A stretch of 64,000 nucleotides of DNA, from positions 482,120 to 546,119 of the forward strand of contig KK211198.1 of the NCBI GenBank assembly GCA_000620945.1, given 5' to 3'. The notes beneath the pieces were generated by a model, which did not search any database, was not told the origin of the DNA, and saw only the letters and a program-made list of their open reading frames with translations. This DNA comes from [Clostridium] viride DSM 6836. Its GTDB lineage: Bacteria > Bacillota > Clostridia > Oscillospirales > Oscillospiraceae. The translations under genes and the position numbers were made by a program. Below, piece after piece: positions 1-7,307 of the stretch; position 1 is the first letter of the stretch, and every line of letters begins with the position of its first letter.

Positions 1-168
1 GCCCAGATGACTTTAGCACACAGCCAACGGGGGCTTCCGGTGAAAAAATTGCTTGTGGGCAGATTCTGCCCTGTCCCATGCAAAATCCTTGATGTAGCCC
101 GCATGATTCAAGATCTTGTATGGAAGGATCATTCATACGTCAAATCGGGTTTTATGGAGCGTGCATAG
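1..168 (+). CDS. C-terminal end of an unidentified protein (cut by window edge)
   Basis: An uninterrupted frame of 55 codons runs from the first base to TAG at 166-168 and is followed within 10 bases by a terminator hairpin, which is what the tail of a real gene looks like. The visible residues include ILDVARMIQDLVWKDHSY and end in GFMERA. I do not recognise the family. The N-terminal part lies upstream of the window, so function cannot be assigned. The spacing to the terminator and the clean frame are the only support. Confidence 0.5.
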   Translation, partial: AQMTLAHSQRGLPVKKLLVGRFCPVPCKILDVARMIQDLVWKDHSYVKSGFMERA

Positions 169-173
169 CTTAA

Positions 174-215
174 GGACACCCCCCTCGGCTGACATGGCCA
201 TGGTGGGTGTCTTTT
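174..215 (+). terminator. Rho-independent terminator
   Basis: Stem GACACCC/GGGTGTC closes a long loop and is followed by TTTT. It lies 6-10 bases after the stop of the truncated upstream frame. Confidence 0.6.
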
Positions 216-217
216 CC

Positions 218-246
218 TTGAAAAATTTACCAGAACATGATAAGAT
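218..246 (+). promoter_or_regulatory. Sigma-A promoter, copy A of a repeated promoter
   Basis: TTGAAA (218-223), 17-bp spacer, TAAGAT (241-246). The spacer contains ATTTACCAGAACATG, nearly the same as in the promoters at 19743 and 21417. It lies 56 bases upstream of the lipoprotein gene. Confidence 0.7.
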
Positions 247-301
247 ACGGGGAGCAAGAGTTTCATAACTAGCGGTTTGAACCGCATGGGAGGATGCATT
301 C

Positions 302-949
302 ATGAAAAGAACCTTCGCGTGTATCATGGTTCTTGCCTTAATCCTGTTATCTAGTTGTTCTCAAACAAAGACAGAAAGTAGAGCGCTCACCGCGCAAGAA
401 ATAGAGACCGCAAACGAGGCTTTTGAAACCATGTTGCCTGCACACGAAGGAGAGGTGGTCTCTGCAACCGATTCGGAGGGTGATTGGATTCTAAACCCCA
501 TTTCGCACTTTTTCACCTCATACTATGAGACACCCGAACAGTTGGATATGGGCAAATTTGTCTATTACATCCCAAGAGAGTCGTTTGTTGGGGCAGAGGA
601 TAAGGACGAACTAGAGAAATTGAAAGAAACCGGTGCTTTTTTACCCTTTGACGATATCCAGGACTCTCCTGTCCCATTTGGGCGAATCCCCTTTTCCACT
701 GTGGAGCAATATTTGCAAACTTATATGAATGTATCCCTTAAGGATATGACTAATATGGGGGACGCTTTGTACTTAGAGGATTACGAAACATTTTATAGCT
801 ATGCCAGTGATTTCGGCCCAGGGACATTTTACTGTACCCGGGGTGAGATACGTGGAGATACGGTAACCCTGTATGGCGAAGATGCAAAACTTACCCTTCA
901 GAAGGACGGTACAAAGTACTTCATTACTTCTCACCTTCCCATCGAGTAA
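302..949 (+). CDS. Predicted lipoprotein, unknown function
   Basis: 215 residues. The N-terminus has Lys/Arg, a hydrophobic stretch and a lipobox ending LLSSC at about residue 19, so the protein should be lipidated on Cys19 and held on the outer face of the membrane. The rest is polar and acidic with no motif I recognise. GGGAGG lies 8-9 bases before the ATG. The gene stands alone between promoter copy A (218-246) and a hairpin terminator at 996-1029. It shares that promoter type with a small membrane protein gene at 19792, suggesting co-regulation, but no function follows from this. Confidence 0.75.
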   Translation: MKRTFACIMVLALILLSSCSQTKTESRALTAQEIETANEAFETMLPAHEGEVVSATDSEGDWILNPISHFFTSYYETPEQLDMGKFVYYIPRESFVGAEDKDELEKLKETGAFLPFDDIQDSPVPFGRIPFSTVEQYLQTYMNVSLKDMTNMGDALYLEDYETFYSYASDFGPGTFYCTRGEIRGDTVTLYGEDAKLTLQKDGTKYFITSHLPIE

Positions 950-995
950 ACTGCAGCCACCTTATATTCATAGGTATCCATTCAACTATACAAAC

Positions 996-1029
996 AAACC
1001 AGAGGAAGGATTATTCCAACCTCTGGTTT
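996..1029 (+). terminator. Terminator, copy 1 of CCAGAGG hairpin family
   Basis: Arms AAACCAGAGG and CCTCTGGTTT followed by a T-rich stretch. The loop carries GGATTATTCC. Near-identical hairpins occur at 5053, 20005 and 20493. Confidence 0.75.
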
Positions 1030-1181
1030 ATTTTCTTCTGTGATGCATTATCATGGCAGCTATGACCAGATCGCTCTACACATACAAGTCCTATTGCAAT
1101 GCTTTCGGCCGAATGGCACACGCCTTCCCATCGATCAAGTATGACCTTATGTAATATATATAAAAAAATTTATGAAAGGTA

Positions 1182-1210
1182 TTGAGAAAATGTAACCATA
1201 TGCCGATAAT
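1182..1210 (+). promoter_or_regulatory. Sigma-A promoter of DUF342 gene
   Basis: TTGAGA (1182-1187), exactly 17 bp, GATAAT (1205-1210), 54 bases before the chosen start codon. The rest of the 950-1263 gap holds only the preceding terminator and AT-rich sequence. Confidence 0.65.
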
Positions 1211-1263
1211 ACTAGTAGATGCTACGTTTCTTATCCGAACGTAAGATAAAGGAGATGTTGATT

Positions 1264-2694
1264 ATGCAACTCCATCATGCAAGCTCTACCCTTGACGAAG
1301 CGACCTCTGCCCCGCCTACTCCCATTGATGCCAAAATCGAAGTTTCCATAACTGATAAGGGACTTCGTTCCTATCTTAAGATTCAGCCCCCGTTAAACGG
1401 AGGGGCAGACCCCACCTTGGCATCGCTGAGTGCCGCCTTGTCCAACCACCATATTTCTTACAATGTGAATGCTGAACTGTTAGAGCAGCTTGCCGATCAC
1501 CCGGTGTACAACCAAGACATCCTCATTGCCACCGGGCTAGCCCCTGTGGATGGAGAAAACGGTATTGCCACCTTCCTCATAAAGACGGAAAAAGCAACAC
1601 TGGCACCAAAGGTGAAAGACGATGGTACGGTTGACTACCATGATCTAGATATGGTAGAGAATGTGATGAAGGGGCAAACCCTGTGTACCATTACCTTTCC
1701 TACGGAGGGCACTCCCGGTAAGACCGTGCAGGGGAAAGAGATCCCGCAAAAAAAGGGGCGTCCAGCGCCCTCTTACTTGGGTAGAAATACGGAATTCAAT
1801 CAGGATGGCACTGCCATTCTGTCCAAAATTGATGGCCAGGTGGAATTTGTCCGTAATAAAATTAATGTGGATGAGACCTTTTACATCAAAGAGAACGTGG
1901 ATAACTCCACGGGCAACGTCCACGTTGCTGGAAATCTGGTAATTCGAGGAATGGTATTGCCTGGGTTCTCAATTGAAGCTGGAGGCAATATCGAAATAAC
2001 TGGAGCCGTGGAGCATTCCAAAATCACTGCTGGAGGAAGCATCAAGCTTCTCAGCGGAATGAACGGTAGCGACCTCAACTGTTCCGGTGACCTAAAATGC
2101 AAATTCATTGAAAACAGCAATGCATTTGTAAAGGGAGATATTTACGCAGAGTCCATTATTAACAGCAATGTAAGGTGTGGTCAAAGCATCAAGGTCACGG
2201 GATCCATCGCCAAAATTATTGGGGGCACTTGCATTGCAGGCCATAACATTGAGGCTGGAACCATCGGGTCAGTATCCAACTTTAAAACCAGCTTGGAACT
2301 AGGCATGGATCAGTCGAACATGAAGCGGCAGCAGGAATTATTGGCGCTGGTGAAACCTCTGGAAGCACAAAACGAAAAGCTAATCCCCCTCCTAGACATT
2401 TTGATGCAGTTAGAAGGTTGTAACCGTTTGGATTCCGAGAAAAAGAAAGTACTCGAAGACGTTATATTTAGTTACAATCACAATTTGGAAGCCCTTGATT
2501 CTGCCAAAAAAGAGTTAGAGGAAATTTCGCAAGCGCTGAAAGCAAAGGGATATGGCCGGATCATTTGCACCCATACCATGCACCCCGGAACTAGGGTGGT
2601 GATCGGCGACGCTTCTCGTATTATAGTAGAGCCGTTAAACAATGCTTTGCTGTACTATAATCAGGGTGAAATTACGGTCGGCTTTGCTCATTAA
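1264..2694 (+). CDS. FapA/DUF342 family protein
   Basis: 476 residues from the ATG at 1264, which has AAAGGAG nine bases upstream. The frame stays open further upstream, but those residues lack a ribosome site. The middle of the protein (about residues 215-340) consists of Gly/Ile-rich short repeats such as GNLVIRGMVLPG, GGNIEITGAVEHSKI and GGSIKLLSG, the right-handed beta-helix typical of DUF342/FapA. A helical stretch predicted to form a coiled coil follows (about 350-430). The N-terminal part matches the FapA N-domain. Family members are linked to polymer assembly and chemosensory or flagellar loci, but no such genes are present here, so the role is open. Single-gene unit with its own promoter and terminator. 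Confidence 0.88.
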   Translation: MQLHHASSTLDEATSAPPTPIDAKIEVSITDKGLRSYLKIQPPLNGGADPTLASLSAALSNHHISYNVNAELLEQLADHPVYNQDILIATGLAPVDGENGIATFLIKTEKATLAPKVKDDGTVDYHDLDMVENVMKGQTLCTITFPTEGTPGKTVQGKEIPQKKGRPAPSYLGRNTEFNQDGTAILSKIDGQVEFVRNKINVDETFYIKENVDNSTGNVHVAGNLVIRGMVLPGFSIEAGGNIEITGAVEHSKITAGGSIKLLSGMNGSDLNCSGDLKCKFIENSNAFVKGDIYAESIINSNVRCGQSIKVTGSIAKIIGGTCIAGHNIEAGTIGSVSNFKTSLELGMDQSNMKRQQELLALVKPLEAQNEKLIPLLDILMQLEGCNRLDSEKKKVLEDVIFSYNHNLEALDSAKKELEEISQALKAKGYGRIICTHTMHPGTRVVIGDASRIIVEPLNNALLYYNQGEITVGFAH

Positions 2695-2757
2695 TCACAA
2701 CAGGATCCCCTCTTTTAATATCGATGAAAAATTGCTCTTTCCTATCTATCTGCATAA

Positions 2758-2801
2758 AAACCGCCAGCTCTGGATGCATTCCATACGCTGGCGGTTTATT
2801 T
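2758..2801 (+). terminator. Rho-independent terminator
   Basis: AAACCGCCAGC and GCTGGCGGTTT pair perfectly, followed by TATTTTTGG. It closes the DUF342 unit. Confidence 0.85.
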
Positions 2802-2863
2802 TTGGTTTTCGCTAGAATAATGCGTTCGTAGCTTCTCGCTGGAAAAAATCTATTATTTTACAT

Positions 2864-2894
2864 TTGACACTAGGGTAACCCTATACCTTAGGAT
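2864..2894 (+). promoter_or_regulatory. MerR-type promoter with 19-bp spacer and palindrome
   Basis: TTGACA (2864-2869), 19-bp spacer, TAGGAT (2889-2894). The spacer carries the palindrome TAGGGTAACCCTA. Over-long 19-bp spacers with a central palindrome are the hallmark of promoters activated by MerR-family regulators. No MerR gene is in the window. Confidence 0.5.
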
Positions 2895-2993
2895 AAAAAC
2901 ATAAAGAAGCTTCGTCATTGTGTCGACATCAAAAATTAAGGATTGGGGCTGCATACACTCCCCACCAAACTATGTTGAAAAGAGGTATTTTAC

Positions 2994-3170
2994 ATGAGTA
3001 ATTCAAATTCTTCCGTTGTTCATAATACAAATTCTAAGGTGAAGTCCCGCAAAGGTGCGCGTTACTATTTCGATCAGATCACGCGCAACATCATTCGCTT
3101 TGAAATGATTGTACTGATGGCGTCTTTATTGTATTGTGCTATCACAGCTATCGTAACCTTCGTTTTCTAA
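2994..3170 (+). CDS. Small single-pass membrane protein, unknown
   Basis: 58 residues. A Ser/Asn-rich N-terminus is followed by a basic segment (KVKSRKGARYY) and one hydrophobic helix of about 20 residues at the C-terminus (IVLMASLLYCAITAIVTFVF), predicting a single membrane span. AGAGG lies about 10 bases before the ATG. It sits behind the 19-bp-spacer promoter at 2864-2894 and in front of a long hairpin, so it is a separate unit, possibly induced by a MerR-type effector. I do not recognise the family. Confidence 0.65.
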   Translation: MSNSNSSVVHNTNSKVKSRKGARYYFDQITRNIIRFEMIVLMASLLYCAITAIVTFVF

Positions 3171-3197
3171 GAATGGTATCTCTCAGATACAAACTAG

Positions 3198-3261
3198 ATA
3201 GCCCTCTGTCATGAGTTCCGTCCATCCTAGGGGATCACACAAGACTCATACAGAGGGCTAT
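3198..3261 (+). terminator. Long hairpin, probable terminator
   Basis: ATAGCCCTCTGTCATGAG pairs with CTCATACAGAGGGCTAT with one bulge. The T-run after it is weak. Confidence 0.55.
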
Positions 3262-3320
3262 TGCAATTTACCGCTTATAATACAATTTTTTGGAAGACTC
3301 TTTTTCCCAGTTTCATTCAA

Positions 3321-3329
3321 TGCTATAAT
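3321..3329 (+). promoter_or_regulatory. Extended -10 promoter for DUF4180 gene
   Basis: TGCTATAAT, an extended -10 element, lies about 30 bases upstream of the ATG at 3361. No good -35 box is visible. Confidence 0.5.
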
Positions 3330-3360
3330 AACTAGAAAACCATTCGGAAAGGACCGTAAC

Positions 3361-3723
3361 ATGACTCTTACTGTAACGCAAAAAAGCGGGCATTCGATTG
3401 CCCTTGTGCAGAGTGATACTCTCCTACTCACGGATGTGCAGTCGGCCTTGGACCTCATAGCTACCATACATTATGAATCGCAATGTGAGCGAATCGCCCT
3501 GAACAAAGAAGCCATCAGTGAAGATTTTTTTCAGTTAAGCACCCGCCTTGCAGGAGACATTCTCCAAAAGTTTGTAACCTATGGAATCAAATTTGCGATT
3601 ATTGGGGATTTTTCCCACTATACTAGTAAGGCTCTAAAAGATTTTATCTATGAGAGCAATCGTGGTCGATGCATTTTCTTTGCTTCCAGTGAAGAGGATG
3701 CCTTAGACAAGCTTTCTAAGTAA
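3361..3723 (+). CDS. DUF4180 domain protein
   Basis: 120 residues from the ATG at 3361, preceded by GGAAAGG, which matches the usual DUF4180 length. The frame is open further upstream, but that part overlaps the preceding hairpin and promoter. Family features visible are the central LTDVQSALDLIATIHYE segment, ISEDFFQLSTRLAGD and the terminal block with FASSEEDALDKL. DUF4180 proteins are cytoplasmic, and some members are annotated as STAS-like. Biochemical function is not established. The next gene follows after 11 bases on the same strand, so the two are probably co-transcribed. Confidence 0.85.
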   Translation: MTLTVTQKSGHSIALVQSDTLLLTDVQSALDLIATIHYESQCERIALNKEAISEDFFQLSTRLAGDILQKFVTYGIKFAIIGDFSHYTSKALKDFIYESNRGRCIFFASSEEDALDKLSK

Positions 3724-3734
3724 GGGGCATTCCT

Positions 3735-4280
3735 ATGATATTGAAAACAGAACGATTACAATTACGGCCATGGAGTGAAACCGACGCAGAAAGTCTGTAT
3801 GAATATGCCAAAGACCCTCTTGTTGGACCCATTGCAGGATGGCCCGTTCACTCCAGTGTGGAACATAGCCGCCAAATCATAAGGGATGTTCTTTCCTCTG
3901 ATACTACCTTTGCCGTTGTCTTAAACGAAAGCGGGAAAGCAGTTGGCAGTATCGGACTCATGCTCGGGAAACAAAGTAACCTTATTATTGGCGACAAGGA
4001 AGCGGAACTAGGCTATTGGATTGGCGTCCCCTATTGGGGAAGGGGGTTAATCCCCGAAGCAGCCCGGGCCATGATGCACTATGCTTTTGAAGAACTCGAA
4101 CTGAGTACTCTCTGGTGCGGCTACTTTGACGGCAACGAGAAGTCGAAACGTGTCCAAGAAAAGTGTGGCTTTCAGTACCATCATACGGAGGCGAATAAAG
4201 AGTGGCCACTGATGAATGACCACAGAACCGAGCATATCACGTGCATCAAGAAAGCGCAATGGCAATCCACGTATCGTTAA
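3735..4280 (+). CDS. GNAT acetyltransferase, RimJ/RimL-like
   Basis: 181 residues. Begins MILKTERLQLRPW, the typical opening of RimJ/RimL-type GNAT enzymes. It contains the acetyl-CoA loop region ELGYWIGVPYWGRGLIPEAA (about residues 96-115) and the C-terminal NEKSKRVQEKCGF motif that follows the conserved Asn. It would transfer an acetyl group from acetyl-CoA to an amine on a protein N-terminus or small molecule. The acceptor cannot be read from sequence. It lies 11 bases behind the DUF4180 gene. Confidence 0.9.
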   Translation: MILKTERLQLRPWSETDAESLYEYAKDPLVGPIAGWPVHSSVEHSRQIIRDVLSSDTTFAVVLNESGKAVGSIGLMLGKQSNLIIGDKEAELGYWIGVPYWGRGLIPEAARAMMHYAFEELELSTLWCGYFDGNEKSKRVQEKCGFQYHHTEANKEWPLMNDHRTEHITCIKKAQWQSTYR

Positions 4281-4489
4281 GGCTTAGGGGATGTTCGTGG
4301 TAGTAAAACCCGTCTGACCATCCTTTCATTTTACAATTGGAAAAAAGAAGCAGCCCTACCTCTTCAACCCAGAGTCCTCCTTTCTATGATACTCGAAGTT
4401 ATCTTTCAATTAATTTGTACAAAGTAAAACGAAATTATTTACTTTTGTATAATTTATTGTTATTATACACTTGTAAAGGAGGACTTCGT

Positions 4490-4918
4490 ATGAAACATAA
4501 GATCAAATCATTTTATCTTGGGGCAACATTGACAATATTGCTTATTTCGTTTTCCATCCCTGCACTTTCCGCTTATCAGAAGCAAGCCACCTTAAACTAC
4601 AGCGACATTAAACTCATGCTAAATGGGCAGCACGTTACGCCGAAGGACGCCAATGGAAACGTGGTTGAACCGTTTACAATTGACGGGACCACGTATCTTC
4701 CTATCCGCGGGGTGGCTGGCATGTTAGGCTTGAATGTTTCGTGGGATAAGAATACGCAGACCGTATTTCTATCAAACGTCGTAAAACAGGTATACATTAC
4801 TAAGACAGGTTCTAAGTATCATTATGATAACTCTTGCAACGGAGGAACTTACTTTCCTGTGCCTATGGATACCGCAATCGGTTTTCATTTGGAGCCTTGT
4901 AACAAGTGCGTCAACTAA
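4490..4918 (+). CDS. Exported stalk-domain (copper amine oxidase N-like) protein
   Basis: 142 residues. AAAGGAGG precedes the ATG by 7 bases. Residues 1-27 form a signal peptide ending near ALSAY. Residues about 35-100 form one stalk domain, with the signature PFTIDGTTYLPIRGVAGMLG followed by VSWDKNTQTVFL. The C-terminal 40 residues carry four-Cys spacing (NSCNGG and EPCNKC) resembling the short tails that bind metal or form disulfides in other stalk proteins. It is probably secreted or wall-associated. A single-gene unit with its own terminator. Confidence 0.8.
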   Translation: MKHKIKSFYLGATLTILLISFSIPALSAYQKQATLNYSDIKLMLNGQHVTPKDANGNVVEPFTIDGTTYLPIRGVAGMLGLNVSWDKNTQTVFLSNVVKQVYITKTGSKYHYDNSCNGGTYFPVPMDTAIGFHLEPCNKCVN

Positions 4919-4963
4919 GCAGGTACTTTAAGAATATGATAAAGAAACAAACCAGAAATAAAA

Positions 4964-5003
4964 AACTCCCCCTCTGCTGCAACAACAGCAAAGGGGGAGT
5001 TCG
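4964..5003 (+). terminator. Rho-independent terminator
   Basis: AACTCCCCCTCTGCTG and CAGCAAAGGGGGAGTT form a long stem just after the stalk-domain gene. Confidence 0.8.
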
Positions 5004-5052
5004 GTTTTAGAAACTTGCTTATCACCGCTAAATATAGTCAAAAGCTCGAACT

Positions 5053-5084
5053 GCCAGAGGAACGGATTTATGCCAACCTCTGGC
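5053..5084. terminator. Hairpin, copy 2 of CCAGAGG family
   Basis: GCCAGAGG and CCTCTGGC arms with GGATT in the loop. Placed about 55 bases beyond the stop of the reverse-strand Cys-rich gene, which it may terminate. Confidence 0.55.
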
Positions 5085-5139
5085 TGATTTCGTTGCAGTT
5101 AAGTTTTATATGGCAGTTTGACTATATACCAGTATCTGA

Positions 5140-5238
5140 TCACCGCCTACAACGATTGCAGGCATTGCAGCGATTGCAATGATTGCAACGATTGCAGCAA
5201 CCAAAGAGACATTGAATAATACCACAGAAGCAACACAT
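5140..5238 (-). CDS. Cys-rich mini-protein, probable spore coat or metal-binding
   Basis: 32 residues, 10 of them Cys. The core is a regular CNRC-type run, with Cys every third residue from 15 to 30 separated by Asn-X (CNRCNHCNRCNACNRC). GGGAGGG lies 6 bases before the ATG, and a sigma-K-like promoter (5264-5291) lies further upstream, so this is a well-supported gene despite its size. The spacing would suit a metal cluster or disulfide cross-linking in an outer spore layer. I know of no named family with this exact pattern. Coat localisation is inferred from the promoter. Confidence 0.7.
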   Translation of the reverse strand: MCCFCGIIQCLFGCCNRCNHCNRCNACNRCRR

Positions 5239-5263
5239 AGTATACCCTCCCTTCTAAGGTATG

Positions 5264-5291
5264 TATCCTATGGGCTCTGCTGTAGACATGT
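5264..5291 (-). promoter_or_regulatory. Sigma-K-like mother-cell promoter
   Basis: On the reverse strand: AC, 17 bp, CATAGGATA. This fits the sigma-K pattern AC-N16/17-CATANNNTA and uses the same -10 sequence and spacing as the promoter before the split yaaH gene (44305-44332). Confidence 0.5.
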
Positions 5292-5347
5292 TATGCGAAA
5301 TAGATCAACATGGTACCTAAACAAGATTCTTATCATAGAATGATTTA

Positions 5348-5377
5348 TTGATAAACGGGACGAAGAATTCCTATAAT
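5348..5377 (+). promoter_or_regulatory. Sigma-A promoter of SOD-like gene
   Basis: TTGATA (5348-5353), 18 bp, TATAAT (5372-5377), 90 bases before the TTG start. Confidence 0.6.
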
Positions 5378-5466
5378 TTTTTCCAATTGCACGTCCTAAT
5401 TGGTTCCACCATGCTTTCCATAGTGACCCGACCAACCAGGTTCGGTGAAAGCAAAGGAGTGATTTT

Positions 5467-5952
5467 TTGAATTCGATATTTCGATCGCTACCTCAAGTTC
5501 CGTATGCGAGCGCTGAATTGTTTGGAACTTCTAAGACTCCAAAAATTCATGGGATCGTTAACTTTTTTCAATTCAAACTTGGAGTTTTGGTGTTTACAGA
5601 AGTATTTGGCTTGCCAGAAGATCATCAAAATTGTGGTGGATCTATATATTATATGCAGATTTATGAACAGATGCAAGCGGCTAATCGTGCAAGCAACATA
5701 GTGTGTTCCCTAATGGATTCCAATCTCCCTTACAACCCAAATCATTGCGCTCCTCCCTATCACGCCGGTTACTTACCGCCTATCATAGAGAGCTTTGGAT
5801 ATGGGCACATGTCTATCTTTACAGGTCGTTTTCACGCGCGCGATGTCATTGGTCGAGCCATTGGCATACATGCGCCACCAAACGGTGATGCATTATTATT
5901 CCAAGGTGTATTAGGGGAAATGATAGCTTGCGGAGTAATTCAACGTACCTAA
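5467..5952 (+). CDS. Cu/Zn superoxide dismutase-like protein lacking most metal ligands
   Basis: 161 residues. TTG start at 5467 with AAAGGAGT seven bases upstream. The fold is recognisable as SodC family from HGIVNFFQFKLGVLVFTEVFGLP (start of the barrel), NPNHCAPPYHAGYLPPI and DVIGRAIGIHAPP. The copper-binding His-X-His of the FHIHE motif is replaced by YMQIYE (about residues 62-67). The bridging His before YNP is Pro, the His before PYHAG is Pro, and the zinc Asp of HAGDLP is Tyr. Only His99 and His135 remain. No signal peptide is visible. It is unlikely to dismutate superoxide and may be a structural or binding descendant. Single-gene unit. Confidence 0.75.
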   Translation: MNSIFRSLPQVPYASAELFGTSKTPKIHGIVNFFQFKLGVLVFTEVFGLPEDHQNCGGSIYYMQIYEQMQAANRASNIVCSLMDSNLPYNPNHCAPPYHAGYLPPIIESFGYGHMSIFTGRFHARDVIGRAIGIHAPPNGDALLFQGVLGEMIACGVIQRT

Positions 5953-5953
5953 T

Positions 5954-5988
5954 AAAAGCCCTGTAACCATTGCGGTTACAGGGCTTTT
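5954..5988. terminator. Bidirectional terminator
   Basis: AAAAGCCCTGTAACC and GGTTACAGGGCTTTT form a near-perfect stem serving the SOD-like gene (+) and the SLC13 gene (-), whose stop codon lies inside it. A close copy is at 26716-26749. Confidence 0.85.
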
Positions 5989-7307
5989 ACTAGGGTAAAC
6001 AAAGTCAGGCCCCCCCATAAGGCAAAGAGAACCACAAGGTTGATTGCCGTAAAGAGGATGAGGTATTTTCCTGGCTGTGCTCCGATTGTGGCAGTATATA
6101 GCTTATAGGAAATTACGCTAGCCATAGAGGCAATCAATGTGCCAAGCCCGCCAAGATTAACGCCAACAATTAATGCAGAATAGTTCGCAGTAAAGTTCGA
6201 TAGGAGCATTGCCGCTGGCACGTTGCTAATCACTTGGCTAAGCAAAATACCAACTAACATCTCCCGACCGCTAATCACTGCGGAGAGTGTGGTGCTGACA
6301 GCCGGAATACTCTTTATGTTTCCAATCAATACAAATAGAAACATGAAGGTAAGCAGCAAGCCATAATCAGGACGAAACAGAATTCTTCGGTCCATGATTA
6401 TGGTTGCCCCTACCACAACGCCAAGGACAATCGGAATTGGAAGGATGCGTAACACTGCAAGTAGGCACAGTGTGAATAGTATCATCCACGGGATGATTTC
6501 CTTCAACCCAACTATCTCCGTTGCGGATTCCAAGGCCGTTATGTGTTCCGGCTTAATCAAAAGAATCATTCCAAATAGCAGCAGAAACGATACCATAGTA
6601 GGCACCGCCATGACCCGCAGAAACTGAAACAGCGTCATGTTGGATAGCGCATATAAATATAAGTTCTGTGGATTACCAAGTGGAGTAAACATACTACCGA
6701 GATTGGCAGCCACCGTTTGTAAGGCAATGATTGGAATCAATAGCTTTTGTTTCTGTGTTTGCGTTAGAATGATCACCCCAAGAGGCACAAAGGTGATAAG
6801 TGCAACATCATTGGTAATTAGCATACTGCTGAAAAAGCAGACTCCAACCAATACGAGTGCCAGCGTGCGGGTATTGTGCACCAACTTCAACAAGTTCTTA
6901 ATGATAAGACCAAATGCGCCAACCTTTTGTAAGCCACCCACAACAAGCATGAGAGATAACAGCAAGCCGATGACCCGCCAGTCTATGTATTTAACGTAAT
7001 CCTTTGATGGTGGCACAAAAAGGGCAGAGCCAATAGCTGCTACCATGGCGATGTATAGAACCGGATCACAACGCAGATGAGACAGGATATTTTTGATTCT
7101 TTGCTTCAATTTAGATGGTTCCAACTGTATTGAGCATTCCTTTCGAAACGTATCGTTAATGCATTCCAAATACATCTGCACATAAGCGATGGTGTGACTT
7201 TTGAGCACATCATAAATATAATAGGCAGATTGCAATTGAACGCTTATACCGGTTATGGTTACAGCCTTATTTCCTCTGGAAATGCCTGGTTTTGCATTAT
7301 GCTCCAC
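5976..7307 (-). CDS. SLC13/ArsB-NhaD superfamily anion permease
   Basis: Up to 443 residues. About nine to ten hydrophobic segments with the hallmark loop NDVALITFVPLGVIIL and a second half with GNIKSIPAV and SNVPAAMLLSNF, as in ion-transporter superfamily permeases (citrate, dicarboxylate or arsenite type). It would move an organic or inorganic anion across the cytoplasmic membrane, probably with Na+ or H+. The first about 60 residues are hydrophilic and overlap the upstream radical SAM gene by 49 bases, so the start is uncertain. An internal start at 7178 is possible. Last gene of a three-gene reverse operon. Confidence 0.8.
   Translation of the reverse strand: MEHNAKPGISRGNKAVTITGISVQLQSAYYIYDVLKSHTIAYVQMYLECINDTFRKECSIQLEPSKLKQRIKNILSHLRCDPVLYIAMVAAIGSALFVPPSKDYVKYIDWRVIGLLLSLMLVVGGLQKVGAFGLIIKNLLKLVHNTRTLALVLVGVCFFSSMLITNDVALITFVPLGVIILTQTQKQKLLIPIIALQTVAANLGSMFTPLGNPQNLYLYALSNMTLFQFLRVMAVPTMVSFLLLFGMILLIKPEHITALESATEIVGLKEIIPWMILFTLCLLAVLRILPIPIVLGVVVGATIIMDRRILFRPDYGLLLTFMFLFVLIGNIKSIPAVSTTLSAVISGREMLVGILLSQVISNVPAAMLLSNFTANYSALIVGVNLGGLGTLIASMASVISYKLYTATIGAQPGKYLILFTAINLVVLFALWGGLTLFTLVKAL

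Noticed and set aside
5954-5988. HcpR-like palindrome (GTAACC/GGTTAC)
   Set aside because: It is the stem of a terminator between convergent genes and not upstream of a stress gene.
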